From the NCBI GenBank assembly GCA_951799425.1, contig OX637397.1:8113001-8177000 (forward strand): 64,000 bases of DNA, read 5' to 3'. Below, one piece after another: positions 38,601 through 51,973 of the stretch (position 1 is its first letter; each line of letters opens with the position of its first letter). A program made the position numbers and the translations under genes. This DNA comes from Ilex aquifolium (taxonomy: Eukaryota > Streptophyta > Magnoliopsida > Aquifoliales > Aquifoliaceae). The notes beneath the pieces are model-generated. The model was given only the letters and a program-made list of their open reading frames with translations, was not told the origin of the DNA and ran no database searches.

Positions 38601-41600
38601 AGAATATTAGGAAAGTAGAACATAATAGGAAAACCACATAATAGGAATGTAGAAAAGTGGTAAAGTAACATAATAGGAGAGTAAAAGAATAAGAAAGTAA
38701 CACTCTAACATAATTCAATGATTTGTTGTTTAACATGTTTTACTAGAATGAACATAAGAAGACTTATAAGACTGGAGAAGGATAGAACTTCCTCATCCTA
38801 TATTCTTTAAACCTGGGAATATACAGGGAATCTTTTTCACATATTTCATTTTAAGTTGTATTCATCAGCATTAAATGTCAAGTAGTATGGCTTTTCTTTC
38901 ACCTTTCTGGACTATCAAAAAGCCTTACTACATGATCATAATTTTCATTAATTTTTTCTTCTTTTGGATTACTTTCACCTGCGAATGATCTGTATGTTGA
39001 ATAATGTGATTCTCATATATATTTTCTGCTGGAAGTATGCAACGCATAAATATTTTTGTTGCAAGTATTTCTCATTTATTTTCTTCACAGCTTTGCATCT
39101 TATTTTATTTTGTGAACTTCAGGTTGCAGCTTGGGATGCAAATCTTGTAACTCCACATAAGCGCATGGGGAATGCTGGCGTTAATTTAGAATGCCTCTGT
39201 GATGGTGAGAGTTTAGTGGATCACATGCATGATCTAGATTTTTGAATTATAGGTTATGAGAATGGTTTTTTCTATCATCAGATACATCTACAGCATTATT
39301 TGGGTTGCAAGTGGAACTTATTTCACAATAGCCTCCCCTCCCATAAAAAGTAAAGATAGAGGAGGGGTTGCAGGACATAAACTGCCTTATTCCCGCTTTA
39401 ATTAAGTGTTACATTTGCTGTAAGGGTTGCGGTACATAATCCATGTTATTCTGGGTTCAGTGAAGTGGTACATTTGCTAACATTGGGATAATAGATATGG
39501 AAGCTGTTAAGTTCCGTGAAGGATGATCAAATAACTGATGTATGTTTTGCTAGGAAATTCGCATGAGGTGCTGGTTGATCTGGAAGGGATGGGAGGTGGT
39601 GGAAAGATACAGCTAGAGGTATGTTTTTCGATGGAAAAAAACATTATAGATTAGAATAACGTTGACAATGAGAAATTTCAGAAGCCAAACGGGTAGTCCA
39701 ATTCCTTTTCTTTTATAAATGGTGTAATCATGGATTGTTAAAGGTTCTAAATTTTCTTCACATGGAGTACACAAAGAGTTTTCCAAAGTTCTCTCTTCAA
39801 AAGTCATATCTTCTGCTTGATCTGGTCACATGAGTTGAGAGGGCCCCACTGATGCAAAATGAGCTGGTCCTGTGATTGGTTGCAGTTCTACCATGGTATA
39901 TCAGTCATTGGTTCTATGGGTTATTGCAGTAGTTACTTACAGATTGATGGTTGTTCAGCTTTTGTGGCTGAAACTTTTTCGTCAATGAGCAGAACATTCT
40001 TGCTAAAGAGCATTTGAATTTGTATCTAAAAACTCATCAATTAAGGTATCCTTAGACTCCTGTAAAACGACCTGACATATTACATCACTGTTAGTTGTCA
40101 CTCTTTTAAAAGAAGGGTTGGAAAAAAATTTGCTAGTCTAGTTGAAAGGTCAATATTAACGGTGTTGGCAGAGCTGACTTTCAATGATCTTTGGACTAGA
40201 TAGGTACAAAACTGAAGTGACATCTGCGACAATAAGGTTATTAACTTATCATGCATACACTTCTCTCTCTCTCTCTCTCTCTCTCACTGGTTGCTTATCG
40301 ACCAACTAATAAGTTATCAACAAGGTGAATTAGTGAAGTAGGGTACACCTAACACCTCTTTTCACTTGATTAATGCTTCTGTTCCTCTTCCTTGTGTTGT
40401 CTCCCATTCTATAATCCTACTTTTCAAAGAATGCTCCTTTAAGGATAAAATTGTTAGACTTAATGTTTTTGATTGTTGGCGAAAGACTAGCACGAAAAGT
40501 CAGATACCAATCCAAACCAAACCAAGCCTTATGTCCCAATCATTTGGGGCGTGCTATGAGTCCGTCTTCACCATTCATTTCGATCATGCGCTATACGCTC
40601 ATTTAAGTTTAAATATTTTTATATTTTTTCTTATTATTTCGTTCAATGTTAATTTAAGTCAGATACTTTTGATAATAATGAAAGTATAGGAATTATTCCT
40701 ATTGATAAAGTCATCCAATTATTTAGGTCTATGATTCCCTGCCCCTGCCTCTAGATGAGAGGATTCTTTTCCGCTGACAACTAATCCCCTTGGCTTCCCT
40801 AAATTGTAAATCTCATTTTTGTTACAATATGGCTACAATTTTTTGGATTGGCAATAAAGTTTTCTACTCTGTTACTTTGGTTGATTTGTGGAATCGCTTT
40901 GTTTAACCCTTTGAAATTAGAATTCTTAAATGGGACTTTTTTCCTAACATAGTGTCTTCCTTTTGTTTCAAATGATGTGATTTCAGGTTAAGTTCAAGAG
41001 TTTTGAGGAAATTGAGGAAGATAAGAAGTGGTGGAGGATCCCCATTGTTACAGAATTTCTTCGGAAAAATGGTTTTGAGTCTGCTCTGAAGATGGTTGTT
41101 GGCTCAGACTCCTCAGAGACAGTGCAAACTAGCCAGTTCGTTCAGTATGCTTTTGGACAGTTAAAGTCACTCAATGATGCATACTTTCAGAAGAACTGGT
41201 CTTCAAACGTTGAAAAATATGATGCAGAAGAAGCTGAGCAATCTAACAAACCTGTTGTTGAGTCGGAGGTGCTTCGACAACCGGAGAATAGTCCAGAGCG
41301 CTCTTTAAATAACATCAGCTACAAGGAAGGCTACAATCTGCCTGAGTTTGACCCAGGTACTGATGGTATGGATAGTGGATACATCTCTCCACCGGTGACT
41401 CAAGTTGGTGAGACCTCGCAGTCAGATAAACATTTTTGGAAGAACTTTGCAGATATTATCAATCAAAATGTTGTTCAGAAATTTGGCCTCCCTGCTCCTG
41501 AGAAAATTAAATGGGAAGGAATTGACTTGTTAGGTCAAATTGGGTTACAATCACAAAGGATTGCAGAAGCTGGTTATATTGAATCTGGGCTTGCAACACC

Positions 41601-44600
41601 AGGTGGTCAGGATGTTGTTAAGGATAATACAGCAACTGGCCCACTGGACATCAAAACTAAACAGTCATCACTTCCAGATATTAAGAAGGTGACACAAGAT
41701 CTGTTACAGCAAACCGATTCCATTTTGGGAGCTTTAATGGTTATGAATGCCACAGTTTCTCAACTAAGCAAGGAAGCACGTCTTTCAGTTAAAAGAAATA
41801 CCAAAGAGAATGCTTCCATTAAAGTCGAAGATGACGTCTCTGGACATTCTAGGAATGAGAAGTTAGCAAGCCCACTGGATGGATCAGCACTGGATGAAAA
41901 GAAAGCCGAGGAGATGAGGGCACTCTTTTCAACTGCAGAGAGTGCCATGGAGGCTTGGGCAATGCTAGCTACTTCTTTGGGCCATCCAAGTTTTATCAAA
42001 TCTGAATTTGAGAAAATATGTTTCTTGGATAATCCATCCACAGATACACAGGTATGCATCTCTGAACTTGATGGAAGTAAAAATACAATCTTAAAGGTTT
42101 TATGTGGTTATAATCCATAATTTGATCAATAGGATCACATTTGGTGGATCACTTACTTATCAAGAGTTGTAGGTGGCAATATGGCGCGATTCAGCACGAA
42201 AAAGATTAGTTGTTGCTTTCAGGGGAACAGAACAAGTAGGTGATTTTGTTGTGCGCATTGGAGGAGTCAGTTGTGTAAGATTTTAATTTGAAATGCTGAT
42301 TCATTGATCTATCCAGGCTAGATGGAAGGACTTGCTTACAGATTTAATGCTTGTCCCTGCAGGGTAATGTTCTAGTTCTAAGATATGGCTTGCTTAGTGA
42401 TTTTGTTCTTTGTTCTCGTCCTCAGGTGCTCTCAACCATGACTCTATTGTGAAATTGGATTGCCGTGCAAAGCTTTATGCATGTATAATTTGGATTGTAT
42501 ATCATTATAAGAAATATCATAGAATTTAACAAAGAAGCACAATCACTTTGAATTATGAGCTTCCACACACACCGAAAAAGCAAGAATTGATGGACAATAC
42601 CTTCCTGTAAATAACATATGGGAATTTTTATTTTGTAACTTCACAGTACATTAAACCTATCTATAAATTATGTCTTTTGGTTTTTCATTCTTCCATGCAT
42701 GTCTGATATATCTTGGTCGTGTTACGTTTAGAGAAGGGTTTTCATTGTCTAATAAGGTTATCCTAGCTTACTCATATTTGAAATCAGTCTTATATTTGAT
42801 TCCAGTTATTAATTGATTTCTGTTGGTGTAATTTTATATTTATGAGATAGCATTTTATAAGTTATATACTATAGTTCCCTATAGCTTCTTACTTTTCTGC
42901 TTCTATAGGTTAAACCCTGAAAGGATAGGTGGTGATTTCAAGCAAGAAGTTCAAGTACGACCAACCTTTTATGGTTTTGATTGATTTTAAGTCGAATATT
43001 TTGTTTGCTTCATTCTCATCATTTACTAAATGATGTATAATTGCTGCAGGTTCATGGTGGTTTTTTGAGTGCATATGATTCAGTCAGGACAAGGATCATC
43101 TCTCTCATTAAACTGACAGTTGGGAATATGTAAGATTTCTGTTGCATGAATCTATTCAACTTTTGTTTAACCACAAAGCTAATGAATTGATGTCCCATGA
43201 GAGGAAATATTTGAATAATAACTAGCATCATGCTCTCCCTTATGTGTCATATCTCAAATTTCCTATTTTTGTTACTTGAAAACCTTGAAGTGCTTAGTGG
43301 TGAGAATTCAAATCACACAATTGTAAATTCTTAAATTGATACTGGTGGTTTTTAAATGTTTTTGATCTCAAACTAATAATTTCTTTATTGATTTTCTTTT
43401 CAGTTTTGACCTCCTCCTTACTTTCTTTTTTTCATTCAATATGTGAGCTGTTCTGGATTTTGTCCAGAAGTTTGAATCTGTACACAAGTTTAATTCTTCT
43501 CTACATATGTCATCACATTGGAAAGTGTGAAACATAACTAATTGTTGACAATTTCACTACCTTCAGTAATTTAGGCTTGATTGGACTATACTATGTTTAA
43601 GTGCTCTCCAACAAGCAAGTTGATGGGGACAAATGGCAACAACCTTATAAAGTTTATAAAAGGCGAGGAAGATGCTTCCAAGGTTCAAGTTTTAATTTGG
43701 CACATGTTGGATGATGCAAAGCCTACTTGGGAGCTTGCATAAGCATAAATAGAGTCTTATTTTTAGTTGCTTTGAGTTAGTTTGGTAGTATTAGCGTTTT
43801 ATGTGGTTTTTTATATTTTTTAGAGTCGGGTGACTTTTGAATCCTAAACTTTTGGGATAAGGAGTACTTAGAACTCTATATATAGTTAGTATTACTTTTA
43901 ATAAAAGATAGGAAGAGATATTCAGAAATTCAGCAATTACGTGCTTCTTGAGTTGTGTGATGCAATTCTAACCCTAGCCTAATGAATCTAGGAGTGATTC
44001 CTAGTCAAAGTTATTGTTAATGTTACTGTTTACGTTACTGTTCATAGCTATATTACTGTTCACGGGTATTGTTCACAGCCCCTATTTTTATTTTACAAAG
44101 TTGTCCTACATCACAAGTATTTAGAATTTTCAAACTTACCTCTAACTTTTTAAACGTATATGACTAATTACAACCTTTGCTTTCATTGTACGGAAGTAAT
44201 CGCCTATTTGTTTAACCACTAGTGATGATTAGACTATTTGATAGCCTTCATTATATTTTGTGAACTTTTTTGAACTGCAGATATTCACATGCTTTCCTGG
44301 GTAACCCAAGCATTGGAAATAAAAAAAAAAAGTTTTTATGTTGCTACAAAATCCTGCAAATTTCTCAGTCATGTAGAGCATTATATAAATTGTATTTTAC
44401 AAAGGAAAAGCTAAATATGTTTTATGACAGGGATGATTGTCCTGAACTGGCGTCCAAATGGCATGTTTATGTGACTGGCCATAGTTTAGGGGGTGCATTA
44501 GCTACCCTTCTTGCTCTTGACCTGTCATCAAGTCAATTAGCAAAGTGAGTTTTTTCTCCTATCGCTCAACATAGTTGTTGCCTTTCATGATGATAGCCTG

Positions 44601-47600
44601 CCTGTCGGCCCATGTGTCAGCAAACTTATGGTGGGAACATTTTGATTCTTCTCTTTTTGTTCTTCAGTATTTCAACAATAGCCTTTGTATTTATTTAACC
44701 TGAGTAGTGTCTAGTTGAGTTTGAGTAACTTTAAATTTTCTGAAGATTTGTCATAGTGTCTTGTTGATTTGAGGTGTGTATCCTATTGTCCACACATATA
44801 TACAGTGGACCCTTGTTACATGATCAGGCCTTATGTAATTTTGGTCTCAGAGTTTACTGTTTGTGGCGGAACTCAATTCCAAAGACTGAACTTTGGGGCT
44901 CATTTCTTACTTCTTTTACAAATAATTGGATGCATATAGTATCTGATCTGAAGCTTCAAACATTTGATTTTATGAAAAGCCAATTATGTCTTAACTCAGT
45001 GTTGGTTATTTCACAATAAATTGTATTTAAGTTAGTTTGGATGTATCCTTATTTACCTTCTTTTTGTGTGTTAGATGTGGAGCTATAAATGTTACTATGT
45101 ATAACTTCGGGTCTCCAAGAGTTGGAAATAGAAGATTTGCTGATGTCTATAATGAGGTAATTGTAGTTTGCATTTCATCAATCATAGGTTTGTTTATTGA
45201 TGAAGTTTTGGCCAAGTGTCCTCCCTTTTCTCCTGTACTTTCATCTCACAACATTCTTTTTCCATTTTCTTCTCCTTGCCCTTAGCAAACAATTCTAGTT
45301 TTAGTTTACCAATTAATGGCTCAACTCTTTAGCTCAAATATTAATTCCAGGCTTCTAGAGGACCTACAACCTAGTATTCATTGGTCATTTAATCGACGCC
45401 TTCCTTTGTGAGATCTGAGTTTAATGTAACATCATTTTCAACCTTTGTTCTAGTCAATTTTTTTCATTATGAATGTTTTGTGTTTTAGGTGATTGCGATA
45501 AGATATCATTCTGTTGTGTTAGTGCCAAGGTTTTATAGCAATGATTGGTTCAATTGGTTATGTTTTCATGGTTTATTGCAATTATACAAATGACTATGAA
45601 GTGTTGACTACGTGACTGCTGAGAAGCATGAAGGAAATTTTTAATTTCTCTTGACATCAACTTAATGTGCAATATGAATTTCATCACCAATGGTAACGTT
45701 TGTTGGTTAATTCCTTAACAATCATCAAGACTCAAGAGTACAGTAGTTGGTAGGAATTTCGGTCAAGGAACATGTATCAGCAAGTTTTAAATCCGTGAAG
45801 ACATTGTTGACATTCCATTTTGTTCTTTGTAAGTGTATTGTGATCCCTAGAATCCATATCTGGCAAGACAAGGCCCCTGAAGTGATCCTCTGCTAAAAAA
45901 ATTACAATGGAGTTTCATTTTTATGGCACTCACCAGTGGCCTATTTTGTCTTCCTCAGCTTTAGCTAGAAAAAGTTTAGGAAGAGGCGAATTTTCGCTTG
46001 GGTACTTTGATTCTGGGGAGTAAAACCTTAATGCAGTATGGTTAAGGAAATCTCCTGAGAGCGGAATCACTGTACAAAGTGATCCTAAGTATGATAAACA
46101 AGACAACAAGTGATGCCAAATGTCTTACTTTTGACTTTTCCTTGTTTAGACGTCATTTCACTTTACAGCATGGCTCTGCACATGATATATTAAGCAAACT
46201 AGTCACAAGTTAAAAACCCGGTTATTGATATTCCCGTTGAGTAAACTAGCCACCAAAAAGGCTGCTATTGACATTCCTTTTGAGAATGCTTATTTATTTT
46301 GTTTGGATCAAGTGAAATTGCTTCATCTACTATTATTGAACTTTATTATCAGATATATTTCTTTTTAATCCCCTTCTCATGTCTTGGACATCAAAAGCAT
46401 TTATGGTGAAATCTAAACTTCACCTGCTGTTGATTACTTTGCAGAAAGTCAAAGACAGCTGGAGAGTTGTAAACCACAGAGACATTATACCAACAGTCCC
46501 ACGCTTGATGGGGTATTGCCACGTAGCTGAACCTGTCTATCTAGGTGCTGGAGATCTTAAAAATGCCTTGGTGGGCAATCAACTCTCAAGTTCCTATCAT
46601 GGTCAATTTATTATTCGTAGTAAAAGGAAAATAAACCTACTTCCATGTTGTTTAACTTGTCTCTCTGAAGAAATTTATGTTGCATGGCGTCCATATTAAC
46701 CTTTCATGAAACACAGAATAACTAGCAATCCATGTCCCATAGCATTAAATTAATTAGGTCACTAACTTAATGGATAAAGTGTTAGCATGTCTAATTGAAT
46801 TAGATCTTAAGGAAATTCGGGAAAGGCTTTATAAAGTTATTTCATTGTGAAAGTGACTCAAGGTATAGGTTAGAGTTTGTCCCAGCCTGCCAAACTCATA
46901 TATAAACACTGTGGGTTTTTCCACGCATTTCCATTTGTTGTTGATTGGATGCTTTGACATGGTGTATAAACTGGTTTCCAAGAGCCTCATGGTTTGAATC
47001 TCAATCTTTTGGTCCCCATCCAGTTGTTCAGTTAAATATGTTGTGTTTGTGTTACAGTCAAGTCCACAACTCCACGTGCAGAGGGGAGTTGGACATGAGG
47101 GGGAGTGTGAGAGCTTATCCTACATCCTTTTTGAAAGTCTCACATTACTAGCATACGAACCATGTGGGTTTCTTTGCTCATTGCGAATTGGTTTCTAGTT
47201 AGATGCTTCGACGTTTTACCTGCTTCACAACTGCCCCTTGTATCCTTTTGAAACTGCCCCATGTTTGTGCTGCTCATAACATTTCATTCTTTAATTAACC
47301 ATTTAGGATCGAAGTTCAAAGTTGAGAATTCTCGGAGCGAGATATTACTTTTGCAAATTTCAATTTCATTCACTCACACCCATTAGTCCTTTTCCCATGT
47401 GCTACCACTTATTGGTGGTTATGTTATCCACCTATGATTAACTAATCAACTCAGACAAACAACTGCATAACCCTACAATTAGGCCTTGGCAGTCGGAATC
47501 CTTTTGATATTATCAACTTCTGTTTCCATTACATCAATACTTGACAAGACCCTAAAAAAATCAGTACATGAGGACCTCTTCCCTAAAATCCAGTCCTTCA

Positions 47601-50600
47601 TCATGAAAAAGACAAATGAGAAATAGTGATGAAATTGTAAACTTTACCTAAGAAAAGGAAGAAAATAGCAGTAATATTTTCTACAGTTTTCTATACATGA
47701 TCATTTAGATTTTGCTAGCCAACAGCTTCTTATGAGGTTAAAACATTCTTTTTTAGGAAAATATGGAGCTTCTGGGAGATGGATACCAAGGCGACTTTAT
47801 TGGAGAATACACACCTGATGTTCTTGTTGGTGAATTTGTATGTTTCTTGCCTTCATCCTCTCTTTAGTTTTGTTGATTTTTCATCTTTGTAAATGTCTAG
47901 CAATATATCCAATGTCTACGGATAAGAATATATTTTAGGTGTTGTTCTCTTTATGTAAGTATCTGATGGTAACCACAATCGTCAATATCATTGATACTTT
48001 GATGTCCCTATAAATCACTTTAAGTGGTTGAAACATGGAGATATAAACTTCGAACTAAAATATATAATGTCTGTCACATTGGTTGATTAAGCCAATACAA
48101 ATGGTGAGGATAGGCAGGTTAACATGAATAGATGCAATGATTTACTTTGTTAAAAGGTTTGTCCGTTAATCAGTGACAATTTTTACTCCTTTCTCCATTT
48201 TGTTTTCAACAATCCGCCACCCATTATCTCCCCCAACCCATTTTGCCACCTGCCACCTTCCACCCAATCAATCTTCTGACACCCACCACCCTTATACCCC
48301 TCGAGCCGTGCAATCCATCTTCCGCACCCCCCATCTTTATACCCTCACTCCATCACACACCCTGCAACCCTCCCACCACCCAGCATAGGCCGCACCGATA
48401 TATCACATCCCACAACAAATTCTTCTCATGAGAGACACAACTACCCACCTGTTGGCTTACCCACTATAACCACCGGTTCACAGTCACCACCACATCATCT
48501 CCATTCTCCCAATCACCACCCACTGAGTCATGAAAGAACATAAACACACATCACATGCTTACAACACCAAAATCACACACATAACCACCAAACACCACAT
48601 GTAGAGAGACCAAGGAGCTTGGAATTTATGCCATGGGGGCAAAACCACTGTGCTTCACAGCTGGCTGCCGTCCACCTCCATTACCATTCTTTGCCGCTGG
48701 TGGCACAAGCGGAGCTACCCAAGGGCTGTGCCACTCTCAATTTTTTTTACAAAAATTGTATGTATGTCTATATTTGCATATTCTAAGAATTATACAATTT
48801 TTTTTTTACTTGTGCCCATTCAATAACTTTCTTACTTCAATTATTTGTCTTTTTTATCGTATTATGGCCTCATATTTATGAATTTTTAATTTTATTTTCT
48901 TAATTTAAAAGGGAAAGTTCTTACAATTGAGCTTTAGTTGACTTTTATTTTTTTGCGCCAGCTCGTCTTCATTTTTATTTGACTATTGATTGTAGCATTT
49001 ATTATGTGTCAATCAAGTTCCAAAATTTTTATTATGTTTAGTTCTTAAATTTTAGTTTAGTGACTTTACTATTCTAATATCGATAATGTCTGGAAAATAG
49101 TTTATCGAATAAATTTCATGGATGGTCAGTGGATTACTAATAACTTTTTAATCACAAAATTATAATTAGTCTCACTTTTTTATAATGGTGATAATTAGTC
49201 ATTTGTTTATGCATAAACAATATATATTATTTTTTGGCCTTTTTATGTTGAACGAACTTCATGTATCAAATATTATATGATAAATGTAACTGTATTATTT
49301 TATTGAGATTGGTTAGGAGGAAAAAAATTAGAATATATAATTAAAGTGATCACCCTAGATAAAATTCTTGGTTGGTGGGTTTGTGATTGTTGATTCTCCA
49401 TCACCATTGATTTGAGATTTTATTCCTAGTTTGAAATCAATTTTAGTTTTGGTTGTCAATTATCTGATCAGTTGAAATATTTGGAAGTCTACCAATTCAT
49501 TGTTTGTTGTGTTTGTTTTTCGAGTTTAGTAGGAATTGAAATGAAATTGAGGTTGTGTGGTCGGGTGTGTATTGATTGTGTGCAAACTTGTGAATGACAA
49601 TGGCAGTTTTGGTTGTCGATTATCTGATCTGTTGAAATATTTGGAAGTCTACCAATTCATTGTTTGTTGTGTTTGTTTTTCGAGTTTAGTAGGAATTGAA
49701 ATGAAATTGAGGTTGTGTGGTCTGGTGTGTATTGATTGTGTGCAAACGTGTGAATGACAATGGCATTGGTGGAAACCGGCGCCCGGGGGGGGGAGGGAAG
49801 GAGGCTGGTGGTGGAGCTGGGGATGTCATGACTCTTTCTGTGTGAGTATCTAAAGAAATAGTGGGAAGAGAAGAAGATGACTGTTTGGACGTGGGTAGAA
49901 GTTCACTCCGTTGAAAAATAAGAGATGTTTGGGCATAAGAATAACTTAAATTATGTTCATCCAAGGGTAGTTTGGGTATATAGGAAAGAATATTGGATGA
50001 TTTAATCACTTTACGAGGTTGTCAATGTCATTACTAATGGTAGGTGCATATAGCATGTTTGTTACTTGTTCTGTCTGATTGATGCTATGATTTCAACAGA
50101 TTCCTCGGTTGAAACAAAAGTTTTGCTAAACAAAAAATTGAAGTTCTCAAGCAATTGACAATGATGTGTAGCATTGTTGCTTTGTACTTTATATTCTATT
50201 TAAATGTAGTAGTTCTAAGAGAGCTCCAAGAACTCAATCCTAATTTTCTGCCTTTTTCATTTTTTAATTCTTAAAACTGTTGTGTGGCTTCCCATTTCAT
50301 TTAAAGAAAAAATCAGTTTGAAAAACAGGATACTTGTCACTTCTTATCTCTAGGAAATTTTTCCGTTTTATTTCTAAGTAACTTCTCACTTGCTCGGTAA
50401 CTTCCAATTTCTTTGTCACTTATCTCTCATCCTTTCTCTCTCTTCCCAAATATGTTTTATCCATCTCAAAAGCTCACGAACTGGTGTTTGCTCTCTCTCT
50501 CTCTCTCTGGGTCTAGCTCTATCTCTTCCTGATATCATGTTTTCCGGCGTTGACCTATTTTTATTATTGGAATTAGAATCCAGCAAGGAAAATGTTTGTT

Positions 50601-51966
50601 TTCCCCATCTTCTAATTGCTATCTGTGGTGGGTGTTGACCTATTTTTATTACTGGCATTAGAATCCAATGAAGAATAATATCATTTGGACTTAATCGCAA
50701 CATGTAAAGTTGTTGAGAGAATTCAAAAGCACCAATGTCTCTTGGTTCATTTGTTTTGGTTATTAGTACGAGTGATTCAACGAGGGGATTATCTGTCAGA
50801 TGACAAAAAGCTTTGCCATAATCAAGCATGGCTTCAAATTCGCTCATCTGCTGCAGCGTCCCGAGGAAATTTATATTTCGGTTTGTTTCTCTCATGTATG
50901 ATGTTGCCTATTTTGTACCACGTAACCTGTTGTTTACATGCTTTAGCCGTGGATAGGCATTAGGATATTCAGATGCCATATGATGCACCCTGTTACACTT
51001 TCCAAGATAAAAAATTAGTGTTGTGCCCACTCCTTCGGTCTTTCAATCCATAGGGTCTATACCTTTATCTCTCTAGAATATTTATTTTTGATATTTTTGT
51101 CTGCTTAAAGTATATCATTGAGTTTTTGTAACTATCAAATCAATTTTTAGCCTTCTGATATATGATTTTTGCTTCCATAATTTTTGACCGTGGGCATTCT
51201 TGCATTTTCCTGTGCATCGCACGGATCACTGCTAGTTTTCTTCCTAGTTAAATGAATTTAGCTTGTGACTTGTGAGCTTTAAAATACATATGCATGAAAT
51301 TTATACAAAATTGTGCATAAAGTGATAGTTGAAACTATGGATTTCCTTTTTTGTATCACACACATACATAATAGTTGTTACTATTCAATCAACAATTACT
51401 TGGCACATGTACAAGTGTTTCAAAATTGTAGGCATTACACTTGATAATCTAGGTAGAAACCTAAATCAATCTCAAGTGAGGCTGAAAAGGTCTCATTAGG
51501 GCTATCATGGTAAGAAGAATATAATCTCTACTGTTTAACTCTGGACTTATTCACTTAACTGGATGACGTTTCTTTCTTATGTAATGTCCACTTCAGTGAC
51601 ATTTGCTCTACATATAGGTAAGAAATACCATTCTGATTCCCAATCTTATTCTGATGGTGAACATTTATACAGATGAAAGGTGAGAAGGAACTTGTTGAAA
51701 AAATACTAAACACGGAGATAAATATTTTCCGCTCAATCAGAGATGGCAGTGCACTTATGCAGCATATGGAGGATTTCTATTACGTTACACTGCTGGAGGT
51801 ACTAGCTGTTTGTAATTTCTATACCTGAATGTCATATTTTCATTAGACATAACATGTCGTTTAATTCGGTTGCTTTGAAAATTTGTCTTTTCAGCATGTA
51901 AGATCAAATTACCAAACTGTTGCAAGTTCACAAAGCAATGGAGATAAGAGCTTACCAATCAGTTGA
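32644..51966 (+). CDS. HIL1: C2-domain class-3 lipase, HIL1-like (18 exons, 879 aa)
   Basis: Exons: 32644-32955, 33411-33469, 34594-34675, 34886-34953, 35747-35816, 39123-39204, 39554-39618, 40987-42051, 42173-42235, 42317-42363, 42909-42954, 43050-43129, 44431-44544, 45075-45156, 46445-46570, 47757-47837, 51673-51798, 51895-51966. Every junction is GT-AG and phases close to 2,640 nt. Order: Ser/Arg-rich transit-type N-terminus (1-70); C2 domain about 134-245 with DPWGTSDPYV (D149, D155) and WDAN (D202); long acidic linker in exon 8; class-3 lipase with FRGTEQ (617-622), nucleophile S698 in GHSLGG, D758 in NHRDIIP and probable catalytic H845. This matches Arabidopsis At4g13550 (HEAT INDUCIBLE LIPASE1), which releases linolenate from plastid MGDG in heat. 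The orthology is from remembered architecture and motifs, so the symbol is provisional. An upstream in-frame ATG exists at 32497. Confidence 0.9.
36235..36637. mobile_element. hAT-type MITE (403 bp) in lipase intron 5
   Basis: Terminal inverted repeats TAGGGGTGCAACTTGG (left) and TAGGGGTGCAACTCGG (right, complement). Flanking 8-bp duplication TATAGAAA / TATATAAA has one mismatch. Subterminal CCCAACCCGA/CCGGGTT phrases are typical of plant hAT MITEs. No coding capacity. Confidence 0.88.
37578..38444. mobile_element. Non-autonomous hAT element (867 bp) in lipase intron 5
   Basis: Exact 8-bp duplication CATATAAT at 37570-37577 and 38445-38452. Termini CAATGATCAAAATATCG and (complement) CAAGGATCAAAATGTCG fit the hAT end pattern. 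The subterminal zones hold many GTTTCGGxxxGAAAC-type repeats (37594-37650 and 38296-38430) that could be transposase binding sites. The interior is AT-rich and non-coding. Confidence 0.9.
40485..40610. repeat. Fragment of a common plant dispersed repeat in lipase intron 7
   Basis: AACCAAGCCTTATGTCCCAA then ATCATTTGGGGCGTGCTATG and AGTCCGTCTTCACCATTC parallel the widespread CCAAGCCTTA.TCCCA(A)CTA..TGGGGTCGGCTA...ATCC repeat, often found at RTE-type LINE/SINE 3' ends. Family assignment is from memory. Confidence 0.5.
43621..44113. mobile_element. Solo LTR (493 bp) in lipase intron 12
   Basis: Starts TGATG and ends CATCA (inverted termini), with the exact 5-bp duplication CAAGT at 43616-43620 and 44114-44118. 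Internal layout suits a plus-oriented LTR: TATATATAG near 43877, AATAAAAG near 43900, then a CA-rich end. No internal domain is present, so the element was reduced by LTR recombination or is a short TRIM-type relic. Confidence 0.88.
49451..49766. repeat. 160-bp tandem duplication in lipase intron 16
   Basis: Two adjacent copies (49451-49610 and 49611-49766), each starting GGTTGTC(A/G)ATTATCTGATC and ending AATGACAATGGCA. I see only about five differences, so the duplication is recent. Confidence 0.93.
51193..51236 (-). repeat. Helitron-like terminus (reverse orientation)
   Basis: In reverse complement: ACTAGCAGTGATCCGTGCGA then TGCACAGG, resembling the CTAGTnnTTGCCCGTGCGATGCACGGG start of a plant repeat usually called Helitron. 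A diverged relative is at 20390. Confidence 0.35.
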
Positions 51967-51973
51967 GGAAGCT

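Larger units (their letters stand above)
35817..39122 (+). other. Lipase gene intron 5, swollen by two hAT elements
   Basis: 3.3-kb intron containing hAT elements at 36235-36637 and 37578-38444. The stretch between them is AT-rich with a 13-G run near 37296 and a T-run near 37426; no gene is seen. Removing the elements would leave roughly 2 kb. Confidence 0.8.
47838..51672 (+). other. Lipase gene intron 16 (3.8 kb) with inserted repeats
   Basis: Holds a C-rich, purine-poor block (48200-48620), a GGCACAAGCGGAGCTACCCA phrase seen in plant transposon termini (48690-48720), the 160-bp tandem duplication at 49451-49766, a (TC)n run near 50493-50508 and a Helitron-like start in reverse at about 51193-51236. 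One large non-autonomous insertion from about 48150 to 51236 is possible but its left end is not defined. Confidence 0.55.

Noticed and set aside
43621-44113. Cryptic gene in intron 12
   Set aside because: The segment has clear solo-LTR ends and a target duplication and no domain.
44270-44430. Possible extra exon before lipase exon 13 (GCAG then ATATTCACATGC)
   Set aside because: Exon 12 and exon 13 join in phase without it and give the expected GNMDD-type sequence; including it breaks the frame.
48173-48431. Pro/His/Thr-rich frames
   Set aside because: Caused by a low-complexity C-rich block in an intron.
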